In this document: positions 30,700 through 41,287 of the stretch, piece after piece
Position numbering within the stretch: the first letter of the stretch is position 1
Layout of the letters: each line of letters opens with the position of its first letter
DNA from: Archilochus colubris
Lineage: Eukaryota; Chordata; Aves; Apodiformes; Trochilidae
Reading direction: 5' to 3'
Assembly: GCA_023079485.1 (NCBI GenBank)
Contig: CM041109.1
Span: 1,063,549 to 1,127,548 of the forward strand
DNA: 64,000 nucleotides
The notes under the pieces: generated by a model
Seen by the model: the letters and a program-made list of their open reading frames with translations, nothing else
What the model was told of the DNA's origin: nothing
Database searches by the model: none
Program-made: the position numbers and the translations under genes

Positions 30700-31175
30700 G
30701 CATCTACAAGGTGATGAAGGGTCTGGAGAACAAGTGCTGTGAGGAGAGACTGAGGGAACTGGGAATGTGCAGTTTGGAGAAGATGAGGCTGAGAGGAGAG
30801 CTTCTTGCTCTCTACAACCCCCTGACAGGAGGTTGTGCTGAGGTGGGTGCTGGCCTCTCAAGTGAACAATGAGAGGACAAGAGGACATGGCCTGAAGTTG
30901 CACCAGGAGAGTTTGAGATTAGATCTGAGGAAGAAGTTTTTACTGAGAGAGTGGTTTGGTGTCAGAACAGTCTTCACAGGAAGGTGGTAGAATCACCAAC
31001 CCTGGACGTCTTCAAAAACTGTGCAGTAGAGATGATCCTGCTCTGTTGCTGTCAGCAATGTCCTGCAGTCTGCTGCCTCCCTCTTTACTGCTCCCTCAGC
31101 TGCACTCCCAGCCTGCTGTGCAGGAAAAGTGTCCAGGATCCCATCCTGCCACATCCCTTTAGGAGGGTGTCATAA
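30700..31175 (+). mobile_element. CR1 LINE 3' fragment
   Basis: Runs from TGATGAAGGGTCTGGAGAAC through the GAGAGGACAAGAGGACATGG segment and the FKNCAVE end of the CR1 RT ORF. It lies tail-to-tail with the CR1 that starts at 31181. Confidence 0.85.
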
Positions 31176-31267
31176 TTGGCAATAGAATCATAGAATCATA
31201 GAATTGGCTGGGTTGGAAGGGACCTCAGAGATCATCGAGTCCAACCCTTGAACCACCGTTGCGGTTG

Positions 31268-32767
31268 CTAGACCATGGCACTCAGTGCCACATCCAGTCT
31301 CTTCTTAAATATCTCCAGGGACGGAGAATCCACCACTTCCCTGGGCAGCCCATTCCAATGCTTGATCACTCTCTCCGTAAAGAAATTCTTTCTAATATCT
31401 AAACTAAACTTCCCCTGGCACAACTTAAGACCCTGCCCTCTTGTCTTGTTGAAAGTCGTCTGGCAAAAGAGCTCAACCCCCACCTGGCTACACCCTTCTT
31501 TCAGGTAGTTGTAGAGAGCAATGAGGTCTCCCCTGAGCCGCCGCTTCTTTAGGCTGAACAACCCCAGCTCTCTCAGCCTCTCTTCATAGGGTCTGTGCTC
31601 AAGTCCCTTCACCAGCCTGGTTGCCCTCCTTTGGACCTGCTCCAGGACCTCGATATCCTTCCTGAACTGAGAGGCCCAGAACTGGACACAGTACTCGAGG
31701 TGTGGCCTCACCAGGGGTGAGTATAGGGGCAGAATCACTTCCTTGGACCTGCTGGCCACGCTGTTCCTGATACAGGCCAGGATGCCATTGGCCTTCTTGG
31801 CCACCTGGGCACACTGCTGGCTCATGTTCAGCTTCCTGTCGATCCAGACTCCCAGGTCCCTCTCTGTCTGGCTGCTCTCCAGCCACTCTGTGCCCAGCCT
31901 GGAGCTCCCCATGGGGTTGTTGTGGCCAAAGTGCAGGACCCGGCACTTGGCCGTATTAAACCTCATCCTGTTGGAATCAGCCCAACTCTCCAGTCTGTCC
32001 AAGTCCCTCTGCAGAGCCCTCCTGCCTTCCAGTTGATCGACACTCCCCCCCAGCTTAGTGTCATCTGCGAATTTGCTGATGATGGACTCAATCCCTTCAC
32101 CTAAATCATCAATGAAGATATTGAACAGAACTGGGCCCAACACTGATCCCTGGGGGACACCACTAGTGACTAACTGCCAACTGGATGCAGCCCCGTTCAG
32201 CATCACTCTCTGGGCCCGGCCCTCCAGCCAGTTCCTAACCCAGCACAGGGTGCTCCTGTCCAAGCTGTGGGCTGACAGCTTTTTCAGGAGGATGCTGTGG
32301 GAGACGGTGTCAAAGGCCTTGCTGAAGTCCAGGTAGACCACATCCACAGCCTTCCCCTCATCCACCAGTCGGGTCACCTGATCATAAAAGGAGATCAGGT
32401 TGGTCAGGCAGTACCTGCCCTTCCTAAACCCGTGCTGGCTGGGTCTGATCCCTTGCCCATCCTGCAGGTGCTGTGTGATTGCACTGAGGATGATCTGTTC
32501 CATGACCCTGCCAGGCACTGAGGTCAGGCTGACGGGCCTGTAGTTTCCTGGGTCTTCTTTCCGGCCCTTTTTGTGGATTGGCATGACATTCGCCAACTTC
32601 CAATCATCTGGGATGTCCCCAGTGAGCCAGGACTGTTGGTAGATGATAGAGAGAGGCTTGGCACGCTCTTCTGCCAGCTCCCTCACCACCCTTGGATGGA
32701 TCCCATCCGGTCCCATAGACTTGTGGGGGTCCAAGCAGCTCAGTAGGTCACTGACTGTGTCCTTCAA
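31268..32767 (-). CDS. CR1 ORF2, reverse transcriptase half
   Basis: Reverse transcriptase for target-primed copying. Motifs in order: [81 protein letters not shown] and FADDTKLGG (catalytic ADD), then the thumb and C-terminal region to DVALSAMV. 499 residues with no stops. The start at 32767 is only where this frame opens. It belongs to the same ORF as the endonuclease, broken by a single frameshift. Confidence 0.9.
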   Translation of the reverse strand: MKDTVSDLLSCLDPHKSMGPDGIHPRVVRELAEERAKPLSIIYQQSWLTGDIPDDWKLANVMPIHKKGRKEDPGNYRPVSLTSVPGRVMEQIILSAITQHLQDGQGIRPSQHGFRKGRYCLTNLISFYDQVTRLVDEGKAVDVVYLDFSKAFDTVSHSILLKKLSAHSLDRSTLCWVRNWLEGRAQRVMLNGAASSWQLVTSGVPQGSVLGPVLFNIFIDDLGEGIESIISKFADDTKLGGSVDQLEGRRALQRDLDRLESWADSNRMRFNTAKCRVLHFGHNNPMGSSRLGTEWLESSQTERDLGVWIDRKLNMSQQCAQVAKKANGILACIRNSVASRSKEVILPLYSPLVRPHLEYCVQFWASQFRKDIEVLEQVQRRATRLVKGLEHRPYEERLRELGLFSLKKRRLRGDLIALYNYLKEGCSQVGVELFCQTTFNKTRGQGLKLCQGKFSLDIRKNFFTERVIKHWNGLPREVVDSPSLEIFKKRLDVALSAMV

Positions 32768-32802
32768 TATTACAGGGGGGCTGTTTAGATTTTTATCACC
32801 TT

Positions 32803-34026
32803 CTATAGGCTCCAGAAGCCTGCTGTCAACAGGATAACCTGTCTTTCTGTTGAAAACTGAGGTAAAGAAGGTGTTAAATACCTCAGCCTTTCTTCATCTT
32901 TGACAACTATATTCCCACCCATGTCCAGTACAGAATGAATGTTTTCCTTGCCTCTTCTTTTGCTATTGATATATCTGTAGAAGCATTTCTTATTGTCCTT
33001 CACAGAAGTAGCAAGATTCAGTTCATGTTGTGCTTTTGTCTCTCTGATTTTCTTTCTACATGATCTGACTATATTCCTAAATTCCTCTTGAGAAGTTAGC
33101 CCTTTTTTCCATAATTGATAGGCCCTCTTCTTAATCCTAATTTCTTTCAGAGTCTCCCAGTTCAGCCAGACTGGTTGCCTTCCCCGCCGGCTCGCCTTCC
33201 GGGACTCTGGGACAGCCTGTTCCTGTGCTTTCAGAATATGCTCTTTGAAGTATGTCCATCCCTCTTGGACCCCTCTGTTTTCAAGGGCTGTTTCCCAGGG
33301 TATACTCTGAACTAGTCTTTTGAATAGTCCAAAATTTGCTCTCCGGAAGGCCAACACAGAGGTTTTACTGACAACCCTCCTTGTATCCCTGAGTATTGAA
33401 AACTCTATTATTTCATGGTCACTAAGTCCCAGTCGTCCATCAACCACCACATCTCCCACCAGCCCCTCTCTGTTTGTGAAAAGAAGGTCAAGTGGGGCTC
33501 CGTCCCTGGTGGGCTCATTTACTAGTTGGAGCAGGAAATTGTCTTCAATACACTCTAGGAATCTCCTAGACTGCCTCCTCTCTGCGGTGTGGAGTTCCCA
33601 ACAGATGTCTGGCAAGTTGAAGTCACCTACGAGAATAAGGGATGATGATTTTGAAATATCCTCCAGTTGCTTGTAGAATATTTCGTCGACCTCATCATCC
33701 TGATTGGGCGGTCTGTAACAGACTCCCATCACGATATCGGCCTTGATGACCTTCCCACTGATTCTAACCCACAGGCATTCTGCCCTATTATTGGTGGTCT
33801 CAACTTCTACAGTGTTGAGAGATTCTCTAACATATAGGGCTACCCCTCCACCTCTCCTACCCTGCCTGTCCCTTCTGAAGAGCCTGTATCCACCCATGGC
33901 AGCACTCCAGTCATGGGAGTCATCCCACCACGTTTCTGTGATAGCGACTACATCATAGCTTTCCTGCCGCACGATGGCTTCCAGCTCCTCCTGTTTGTTG
34001 CCCATGCTGCGTGCATTGGTATACAT
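32803..34026 (-). CDS. CR1 ORF2, endonuclease half
   Basis: Apurinic-type endonuclease that nicks target DNA. From the ATG at 34024-34026: [19 protein letters not shown], the TETWWDD motif, [24 protein letters not shown] and [10 protein letters not shown] (the catalytic SDH). After [10 protein letters not shown] it leaves the CR1 reading frame, because one base is missing in an A-run near 32895, and ends at 32803. Confidence 0.9.
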   Translation of the reverse strand: MYTNARSMGNKQEELEAIVRQESYDVVAITETWWDDSHDWSAAMGGYRLFRRDRQGRRGGGVALYVRESLNTVEVETTNNRAECLWVRISGKVIKADIVMGVCYRPPNQDDEVDEIFYKQLEDISKSSSLILVGDFNLPDICWELHTAERRQSRRFLECIEDNFLLQLVNEPTRDGAPLDLLFTNREGLVGDVVVDGRLGLSDHEIIEFSILRDTRRVVSKTSVLAFRRANFGLFKRLVQSIPWETALENRGVQEGWTYFKEHILKAQEQAVPESRKASRRGRQPVWLNWETLKEIRIKKRAYQLWKKGLTSQEEFRNIVRSCRKKIRETKAQHELNLATSVKDNKKCFYRYINSKRRGKENIHSVLDMGGNIVVKDEERLRYLTPSLPQFSTERQVILLTAGFWSL

Positions 34027-34108
34027 GCACTTCAGCTGGGCTGCTGATTTGTCATTTATCTCGGGTAGTCCACCTTTAGGTTCCTCTCTGGAGAGCTCAG
34101 TTTCAACC

Positions 34109-35197
34109 CTAGTTTAAAGCCCTCCTTATCAGCCCCTTCAACCTATGACCTAGAGTCCTTTTCCCCCTGTTAGTTAGATGAAGTCCATCAGGTCTAATGA
34201 CACAAGGCAGTTTGGGATTTGCCCCATGGTCGAAGAACCCGAAGTTCCGCCGGTGGCACCAGTCCCTTAGCCACCTATTAATGAGATGGGTTTTCCTAGT
34301 CCTCTCCTCATTCAAGCCTTCTACTGCAGGAACTGAGGCGAAGACTACCTGTGCTCCTGACCCATCGACTAACCGCCCCAGGGCCTTGAAGTCCTTTTTA
34401 ATCCCTCTTGTACTTCTTCCAATAATGTCGTCACTGCCAGCCTGAACTACCAACAGTGGGTAATAGTCCGAGGACTGAATTAGCTGAGGGAGTGTCTTAC
34501 TAATATCCCTCACCCGGGCGCCAGGAAGGCAGCAGACCTCTCTATGGGATGGGTCAGGTCGACATATAGGGCCCTCAGTTCCCCTCAGAAGAGAGTCACC
34601 AACTACGACTACCCTTCTTTTTTTCTTTGTGGGTGAAGTTTTAATCCGTCTGCTAGACAGGGGGTGAACGGGAGGCCTTATGGACAGATCATCCTCTTGT
34701 CTGTCCTCTTCTTGATTCTCTGAGTCCAGGGCCTCATATCTGTTCTCTATGGGCACCTGGGGGAGTGGTGGGGGTTGGGAGAGAATTCTTTTGCCTTTTC
34801 GGTGGGGGACCTGTTTCCATTCTCCCCTATCCACCTGGTCTGCATCAGCTGCCTGATAGGAGGAGGGGCAGGACTTCACCGTCTCCTGTTGGATTTCAAT
34901 TGTAGTTGAGAGGGTGTGACTCCACCAGTCAATTTCCTTTTCACTTTCCCTAATACTTCTTAGTCGCTCCACCTCCTCCTTAAGCTCTGCCACCATGCTC
35001 AGCAGGTCGTTGACCTGCTCGCATCTCACACAGACCTTATTTTCACTGTCTGCCGGTGCCAGGACGAGGCTTAAACATTCTTCACAGCCAGAGACTTGAA
35101 CAGCAACGTCCATTTTACTGTTCCTCTTCAGGGATTCTGTCTGTACGGACACACCCTTTTTCTCAACAGCAGCAGTTTTTGCTTTTTTTGAAACCAT
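34109..35197 (-). CDS. CR1 ORF1 protein (esterase-type)
   Basis: 362 residues from the ATG at 35195-35197. The N-terminal third has a CEECLSLVL...CVRCEQ zinc-binding-like cysteine set (about residues 38-59), then a short leucine-rich coiled coil (VNDLLSMVAELKEEVERLR). The C-terminal half is an SGNH-esterase-like domain: GDSLLRGTEG near residue 199 carries the nucleophile serine, and DGLHLTNRG near 340 carries the catalytic Asp/His pair. CR1 ORF1 proteins of this type bind RNA and help retrotransposition. Complete, without stops. The stop at 34109 lies 83 bases before the ORF2 ATG. Confidence 0.9.
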   Translation of the reverse strand: MVSKKAKTAAVEKKGVSVQTESLKRNSKMDVAVQVSGCEECLSLVLAPADSENKVCVRCEQVNDLLSMVAELKEEVERLRSIRESEKEIDWWSHTLSTTIEIQQETVKSCPSSYQAADADQVDRGEWKQVPHRKGKRILSQPPPLPQVPIENRYEALDSENQEEDRQEDDLSIRPPVHPLSSRRIKTSPTKKKRRVVVVGDSLLRGTEGPICRPDPSHREVCCLPGARVRDISKTLPQLIQSSDYYPLLVVQAGSDDIIGRSTRGIKKDFKALGRLVDGSGAQVVFASVPAVEGLNEERTRKTHLINRWLRDWCHRRNFGFFDHGANPKLPCVIRPDGLHLTNRGKRTLGHRLKGLIRRALN

Positions 35198-35397
35198 TGT
35201 TATCTGTGCCCTTCCTGCTTGCTCTGCCTGCGTGAACTGCCTCGTTAACTGCCGCTTCTAATTCCTGTTCGCCGCGCTCCCAGCAGGCACTTTAAATCCC
35301 TCGTGGTCCGGGTGGGTGCCGCCCCCTTACAGCTGATTGATTGGTCTCGGTAGAAACCCTCCAACAGCAAGGTTACGCAGCACGCTGCCGGTAGCCG

Positions 35398-35640
35398 GAA
35401 AAGGGGGGGGAAAGAAGGAAAGGGGGGGAGGGGGGAAAGGGGGTGGAAAGGGGAGGAAAGAGGGAAAAGGTGGCAAAGGGGGAAAAGTGGGAAAAGGGGG
35501 AAAAGGGAGGGGAGGGGGGAAAGGGGGGAAAGGGGGGAAAGGGGGGAAAGCGGGGAAAGCGGGGAAAGGGGGAAAACAGGGAAACAGGGAAACAGGGAAA
35601 GGGGGAAAGGAGAAAGGGGGAAAGGAGAGAGGGGGAGGAC
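35398..35640. repeat. GGGGAAA purine array, short version
   Basis: About 240 bases of GGGGGAAAGGGGGAAA with no pyrimidines on the + strand. It abuts the first copy of the segmental duplication, as the larger array at 52375-53770 abuts the second. Confidence 0.9.
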
Positions 35641-38554
35641 TACACATCAAAAAACCACCAGGGAAGGGCACCAGGGCTGTCATCCATCCAACAGACTCAG
35701 AACATTTATTCAGACTGACAGAAACATATTTTCATCTCTTCTGATCCATCAAAAGGTATGGAATAAGCTCCCAAAGATGTAAAGTTCATCAGTGTCTGGG
35801 CAGAAAAGAGACAAGATTGTTACTTTTCCAGGAGAGAGGGGCAAAGAGGTCACTGTCAGAACATTACGGCTACGAAGCCAGAGCTGAACACTCTCTGTGA
35901 TTAAAAGCAGACAGAAACAGAAGGAAATGGGCTCAGGGGCTTCCTGCAAAGCTGTGACTTTGGGGGAATAATTACAAAATAGGTGCAATTCCCTCTTGGA
36001 CATCACAGAACATGTCTGATGCCATGGATGACAACAATTCAGCTCCTTTGACTGAACAATACTGAGTGATTTTTCTCTAAAAAACAGGGTAACTTTTGTC
36101 ACTGATTATCCTCTTCTTGCCTATGCAAAAAAAGAAAAAGACTGACACAGAGGAGCTACAAACACAAGCAATGAGTAAGGGACAGCAAAACCCAAGAAAT
36201 AACAGGATTTGTGTTATGGGCCTGTGCTGGAGAAGTGATGGCTCAGGGCTATGAAACTCTGCGGGGCTCCTTTTCTGGTTGGGATTGAGGATTAAGTCCA
36301 GGGAAAGATGACTTCAGCTGAAGCCAAGTGTATCTGTGGGGAAGAAATGGGTCACTTTTCTTTGTTCTTGTGGATTTTGGGGTTTATTTTTTCAGGCAAG
36401 CCCTTAAAGAACATTTTGTAAGCACAAAGTTTCTGTGTAAAGAGAGCAGAAAAAAACCCCTGTGCTTAGCAAGGAACTAAACAGCTTTCAAGATGTTCTT
36501 TTTAAGAGTTAGGAGCAGTTATATTTTTCCTACCTCTAACATGACACCTTACCTTGTTCTTCATCTTATCATCTTCTTCTTACCAAATTCTTCACAGATG
36601 AACTCATCCAGTTCCTGCTTGTATCCAGAAAATATCCCATTAACAGGAGTGCAAGATCCTAAAACATTCTAAAACCATCTTCCAGTCCACACAAAACCAG
36701 ACAAAAACTCCAAGAAAGGCCAAACAAGTGAGGCCATAAACCAGCAGAGTGGAGGGAAGGGCCCTCTCTCCAGGACTAAAGGGAGAGCAGTGACCAAATT
36801 CACAGCTCCTCCAGGAGAACCCCATAAAAACCCAAATGCCTCCTACACACAGTGGATCTTCTACATTGAAGTATAAAATGAGATTTATTGCAGACTTATT
36901 TATTATTGTCATACAGCCTAGATAAGAAAATTTAATTTAAAGCTTAGCTGGGAAGATCCTGTGGCATCATCTTTGGTTTCTGGGCACTCTTGGGAAACAG
37001 CCCTCAAAACCCAAACTTTTCACCCCTAGCACACCTAGATGTTGTGTTGGGATGAGGAGGAGTTACACCAGTAATCCCTTCAAAGGAGTTGTAACTTTAG
37101 GCTAAAAAGCACAACCTTGCTTACAGATGCTCTTCAGCAGTAGCTGAGGATGGGATTTCAAAATGTTTACCCTGACTGCAGAAGAGGAAATCCTGTTCAT
37201 CAATGGTTCTGCTCCTATGGGTGAGCTGGGGATGCTTCCTACTGGACTTGGAGTTCTGTTCAGAACCAGACTGGTGCCAGGATGTCCCAGGTGAGCTGAA
37301 TGGTGACCTGGATTTGCAGCCACTTCCACGTGTGTTCTTTTCTCTTCCACCAAGCTTCCTCTTGGCTTTTCCTTGTTTTTTTTTTTTTTTCCCATCAATT
37401 CTGAAACATTCAGCAAACACAAAGAATGATCTCTGGTAGGAACCAGGAACAGTAGAGGGGATTAGGAATGCCCAAACCCATTTGACCTGAGGGTTTTGCA
37501 GAAGAGGAAATCCTGTTCATCAATGGTTCTGCTCCAATGGGTGAGCTGGGGACGCTTCCTACTGGACTTCTGTTCAGAACCAGACTGGTGCCAGGATGTC
37601 CCCGGTGAGCTGAATGGTGGACTGGATTTGCAGCCACTTCCACGTGTGTTCTGCCACCTTCCACCAAGCTTCCTGCTGGCTTTTCCTTTTCTTTTTTTCA
37701 TCAGTTCTGAAACATTCAGACACAAAGAATTCTCTCTGGCAGGAACAGATTAGGAATGACCAAACCCATTTGACCTGAAGGGTTTTGGGGAGCCTGTGTC
37801 ACAGCAGTCAAACCACCTGCAAGGAGCAGCAAGAGTTACCAACACTTGGGACTGCTCAGCACCAGAGCTTCAAAGCAATCTGGGAATGCCCTGTGCTTAC
37901 ACAGCTTCTTCCAAAAGCAGACAACACCTGCACAACAACTCTGAGCTCCCCTCCCTTTCCCATGGAGAGCTCAAACCTCAGACACGCTGAGAAAACGGTA
38001 GCCAAAAAAAGAGATACTTTTTTTCCTTCACAGAATCAAATTCTGTTCTCTGCAGGACCTCTCCTTATTCAAGGAAAGGACATGAAATTCATCTTTTCTG
38101 CCATATATTCCCTTTGAAAACACAATCCAGTAAGAAAACCCTATTAATTCCATGATCAGTGCTGTGACTGTTGGAACACTCCAGAAAAGTTAAGACAGTT
38201 CTAAGGAAGGCAAAGGGTCTTAAGGAACTTTCCTCACAAATATGCCACCCAGCAGTCTTTATCTGCACAGCACAGCAGCAACAACACTGGGCAAAACTGA
38301 AGCAAACCAGCTGGAAACAAAGCAGCACTACAGCAAATATCCAGCATCTGGCAAGGATTTTTCCTCGTCCTAAGAGGACTGTACCCAACTTCAGGCAGTA
38401 ACACAACCTTCCTCTGCAGGACTCTGCCATCACCATTAGTCACTTTCTGGTTACTTTTCTTTACCTTACTCTATCATCCAATTTACTCTATAATGCCACT
38501 TACCAGCCCAGACTCTAATGCCAAATATTTGGCTTCACATACCTGCATCCCAGG
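35641..38554. repeat. segmental duplication, copy 1 (3' part of the ankyrin gene)
   Basis: Almost identical to 53765-56656 in the same orientation, about 18.1 kb apart. Differences are scattered substitutions and small indels, plus one replaced stretch (37867-37955 against 56007-56053). It contains the copied last exons of the minus-strand ankyrin gene, including its AATAAA (TTTATT at 35705-35710) and the tandem exon pair at about 37185-37405 and 37490-37715. It has no ankyrin exons and no promoter, so it is a non-coding copy. It ends within the copied exon end at 38553, exactly where the ERV LTR starts. Confidence 0.9.
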
Positions 38555-39342
38555 TGTCCTGGTTTGGGCCAGGATAAAGGTGGTTTTCTGTTTCTGTACT
38601 TTTGCTTTTAGCTAAGTCCCTTGTAAGTAGTTGCATTTGCTGAAATTAACAGCAAGTTTCTCATGCAGTGTGTGTGTTTCTAGGACTGATAACACTTGAT
38701 GTTTATAGTTACTGCCAGAGACTGGTATGCAGAGTCAAGGACACTGCTTAGCTCTAAGGAAAACATTTTGCCCTCCAGAAGGAGCAAAGAGGTCCCACCT
38801 GAACCCTCCTTTGGGGAGGAACAGACAAGATAGATGCCAGAATTAACCAAACAGAGTATTCCATCCCATATACGTCACACTCAGTATAAATTTGAGGCAT
38901 CACGGGGGCCGAGCCAGATCTTTTCCTGATTTCCTGCTTCCCTTCCTTCACCCGGCATCCTGGAAGGATCCCGTCCGTTCATTTGCCTGTGGTCCTGATC
39001 CGTGCCAGCCCATATCTGTGTGTTCCTGCCTCCGGTTCCCGACTGCTGCTGACTCCAGGAGTCCAGCCTGGACTTTCCCAGGGCTGCCCTGCAGCCTTGG
39101 TGGTGACGTGAGAGTTATTGGGGGAAAGGGGGAGGAATGTGGTTTCCATTTTCCTGTATATTTGTATATATTTAGTAATTTTACCTATTTATCACTACTG
39201 TTTCATTAAAGTTGTGTAGTTTAGTTTCCAACCCATAAGTCTCTCTCCCTTATTCTCTCTCCTTTCTTTATCAAGGAGAGAGAGATTAATAGAGAGCGTC
39301 TGTTATTCGGTTTAATTGCCGGGCCAGTGTTAAACCGTGACA
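38555..39342 (+). mobile_element. 5' LTR of an endogenous retrovirus
   Basis: Starts TGTCCTGGTTTGGGCCAGGA and ends AACCGTGACA (TG...CA). It carries a TATA box (CAGTATAAATTTG near 38884) and a polyadenylation signal (CATTAAAG near 39207). The primer site follows after 7 bases. The same LTR occurs alone at 13559-14329 and as a scrap at 51259-51314. Confidence 0.95.
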
Positions 39343-39349
39343 GATTTAT

Positions 39350-39367
39350 TGGCGCCCAACGTGGGGC
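39350..39367 (+). other. retroviral primer binding site, tRNA-Lys type
   Basis: TGGCGCCCAACGTGGGGC is the complement of the 3' end of tRNA-Lys(1,2), used by betaretrovirus-like elements. It fixes the LTR boundary. Confidence 0.9.
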
Positions 39368-39445
39368 CCGAGCTACTTGGCTCGAGTCCAGTTTAAAATT
39401 TGACTAAATTGCTTGAACAGTTTGAATTCCAACTACAGTGAAAGA

Positions 39446-41287
39446 ATGGCTTTCCTGAGCTGGAATCAGACCTTGTTCTTTGGAAATTTCACAGGGCTGG
39501 AGATTAAACCAATTGTGCCGTACCTTTGGTATTTAGGGTATGCAATCTGTCTTTTTGCAGCTGGAATTTCTGCTGCTATGTGGGTTTTCTTTCGTAAGAG
39601 CTGCTTAAGAACCATCATTGCAATAGGGTCCTCAATACTGGTGTATATCATGGTGCATGGTGCAGTGGTGTTTCATACAGAGATAAAAAACTTGGTTGGT
39701 AATTACACTCCCAGTTTTAATTTGGAAAATTATACCATTCCATCGTATTTTGGGCTGACTCCACCTGATTTTAGTAACAGTAGCATTTCATCTCTCAATC
39801 TTCTAGTGGGTGTTGTTAATTTCTCTCATATATTGGTGAGGAGTAACACAAAAACCACAGTAATGAGATTGAGTATGCCTTTTCGGAGGCCGAGAGTTGC
39901 TGTTCGGAGAGTGAGAGCTGCTCCTCGTACAGAGAGCACCCCCACTCCTGCCTCCACAGCCGCTTCTCGCCCCCCCTCACGCAAGGGCACAACTCAGATA
40001 AGGCCGGCCAGCATCGCCAGGGTTTCTGCAACAGCTCCAGTTGCTGTGTCTACTCCCACAGACACTGCTGCTGCTCAGAAAACAAGCCCTGCTGCCGCCA
40101 CTGCTGCAGATGCCTCAGCCTCTCCCCCTCAGCCCACACAGTTACTTGTTGACCCTGTAACTAGGAAAAAAGGAAAACAATGGAAATCAGAAGCGAGCCT
40201 TAACCCTTCCAAGTCTGAACAAGATGACCAGGTGATAGAGGAAATAGAGGATAATGGCTCTCCTCCCAGACCAGGTAGAGCAGCTAGAGCAGAATCAGAT
40301 GAGGACTCAGACTCAGAATCTGCTCAGCCCTATTCCATGAGAGACTTGCGTACTCTGAGAAAAGACTACAGCTGTTTTACAGGTGAACCACTTCTCTCTT
40401 GGTTACTCCGATGCTGGAATGAGGGGGCTGCTACCATAACATTAACTCAGAAGGAAGCCAGGCAGTTGGGATCCCTGGCCAAAGATGCAGGTATTGATCG
40501 GGCATTTGGGGAAAAGGCTGGAACTACCAGCCTGTGGAAACGACTCTTATCAGCTGTAAGGGAGAGATATCCCTATAAAGAGGAAATAGACTGCCCACAG
40601 ATCAAAGCAGCCAGACTTGGAAAAGCTATCAGGTATCTCGAAGAATTGGCTGTGCGAGACGTGATCTATAATAATTATGACATTGAAGATCCCTATCACG
40701 TACCATGCCCTAAACCTATGATGCAAAGGTTTGTGCATGCTGCACCACAACCTTTTAATCATACACTATCAGTAATGCTATGGGTTCCTGCAGAGGTAGA
40801 TGCAACTGTGGGTGATGTGATTAAAACTGTACGAGAGTGTGAAGATGCTGTCATAGCCCCTTGTCGGGCCTGGGTCTCAGCTATCAAGAGAGCATCTGAG
40901 GAATGGTATTCACCCCTTTCTCCTCAGACAGATGGAGGACACCGCATTGCAGCCATTAAGAGGAGGCGCCCTCCTATGAGACAGAATCGAGAGAAACAGA
41001 AATCAGCAAGAGGGACCCTATGGGCGATCCTGTGTGAGTGTGGAGAGGACATGAAAAAGTGGGACAAGAAACCTACTGCTGCCCTACAGGACCGAGTGTT
41101 TGAGTTGATGAGTAAGCCGAAGGCAAAAGGAGGTCCTTCTAAAAAGATGGCTGCTCAAGTGTCCAGTGTGGAGCTACCCAATCCAAAAATGCTGGTGACT
41201 CAAGATCCCTGCACATCAGGTGTGAGTACTGGGGATGCAAGCTCCAGTAATGCACATACTGACAATGCTGTATGTGCTCAAGCTTAG
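39446..41287 (+). CDS. ERV gag-like ORF with membrane-type N-terminus
   Basis: An uninterrupted frame of 613 codons from the first ATG (39446); an in-frame TTG lies upstream. The first 140 residues hold two hydrophobic stretches (around GYAICLFAAGISAAMWVFF and IIAIGSSILVYIMVHGAVVF) and several NxS/T sites, unlike an ordinary matrix domain. Then comes a basic, Pro/Ser/Thr/Ala-rich linker, an acidic stretch (EQDDQVIEEIEDNGSP) and a capsid-like helical region containing TWLL-type and WNEGA motifs and the LWKRLLSAVRERYPY segment typical of bird ERV Gag. I see no CCHC zinc knuckle of nucleocapsid near the C-terminus. It ends at TAG 41285-41287. The family assignment of the capsid region is from recognition; the membrane role is inferred. 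Confidence 0.75.
   Translation: MAFLSWNQTLFFGNFTGLEIKPIVPYLWYLGYAICLFAAGISAAMWVFFRKSCLRTIIAIGSSILVYIMVHGAVVFHTEIKNLVGNYTPSFNLENYTIPSYFGLTPPDFSNSSISSLNLLVGVVNFSHILVRSNTKTTVMRLSMPFRRPRVAVRRVRAAPRTESTPTPASTAASRPPSRKGTTQIRPASIARVSATAPVAVSTPTDTAAAQKTSPAAATAADASASPPQPTQLLVDPVTRKKGKQWKSEASLNPSKSEQDDQVIEEIEDNGSPPRPGRAARAESDEDSDSESAQPYSMRDLRTLRKDYSCFTGEPLLSWLLRCWNEGAATITLTQKEARQLGSLAKDAGIDRAFGEKAGTTSLWKRLLSAVRERYPYKEEIDCPQIKAARLGKAIRYLEELAVRDVIYNNYDIEDPYHVPCPKPMMQRFVHAAPQPFNHTLSVMLWVPAEVDATVGDVIKTVRECEDAVIAPCRAWVSAIKRASEEWYSPLSPQTDGGHRIAAIKRRRPPMRQNREKQKSARGTLWAILCECGEDMKKWDKKPTAALQDRVFELMSKPKAKGGPSKKMAAQVSSVELPNPKMLVTQDPCTSGVSTGDASSSNAHTDNAVCAQA

Larger units (their letters stand above)
31181..35330 (-). 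mobile_element. nearly full-length CR1 LINE
   Basis: About 4.15 kb, minus strand. The 3' end is the diagnostic (ATTCTATG) tail at 31181-31205. Both open frames are present: ORF1 (34109-35197) and ORF2 in two parts (34026 to 31268) separated by one frameshift near 32895. The 5' end is GC-rich with GGGTGCCGCCCCC near 35310-35325 and may be complete. Its low damage makes it the youngest CR1 here. Confidence 0.9.

Noticed and set aside
39413..39445. Start of the ERV gag frame at 39413
   Set aside because: That codon is TTG. The first ATG in frame is at 39446.
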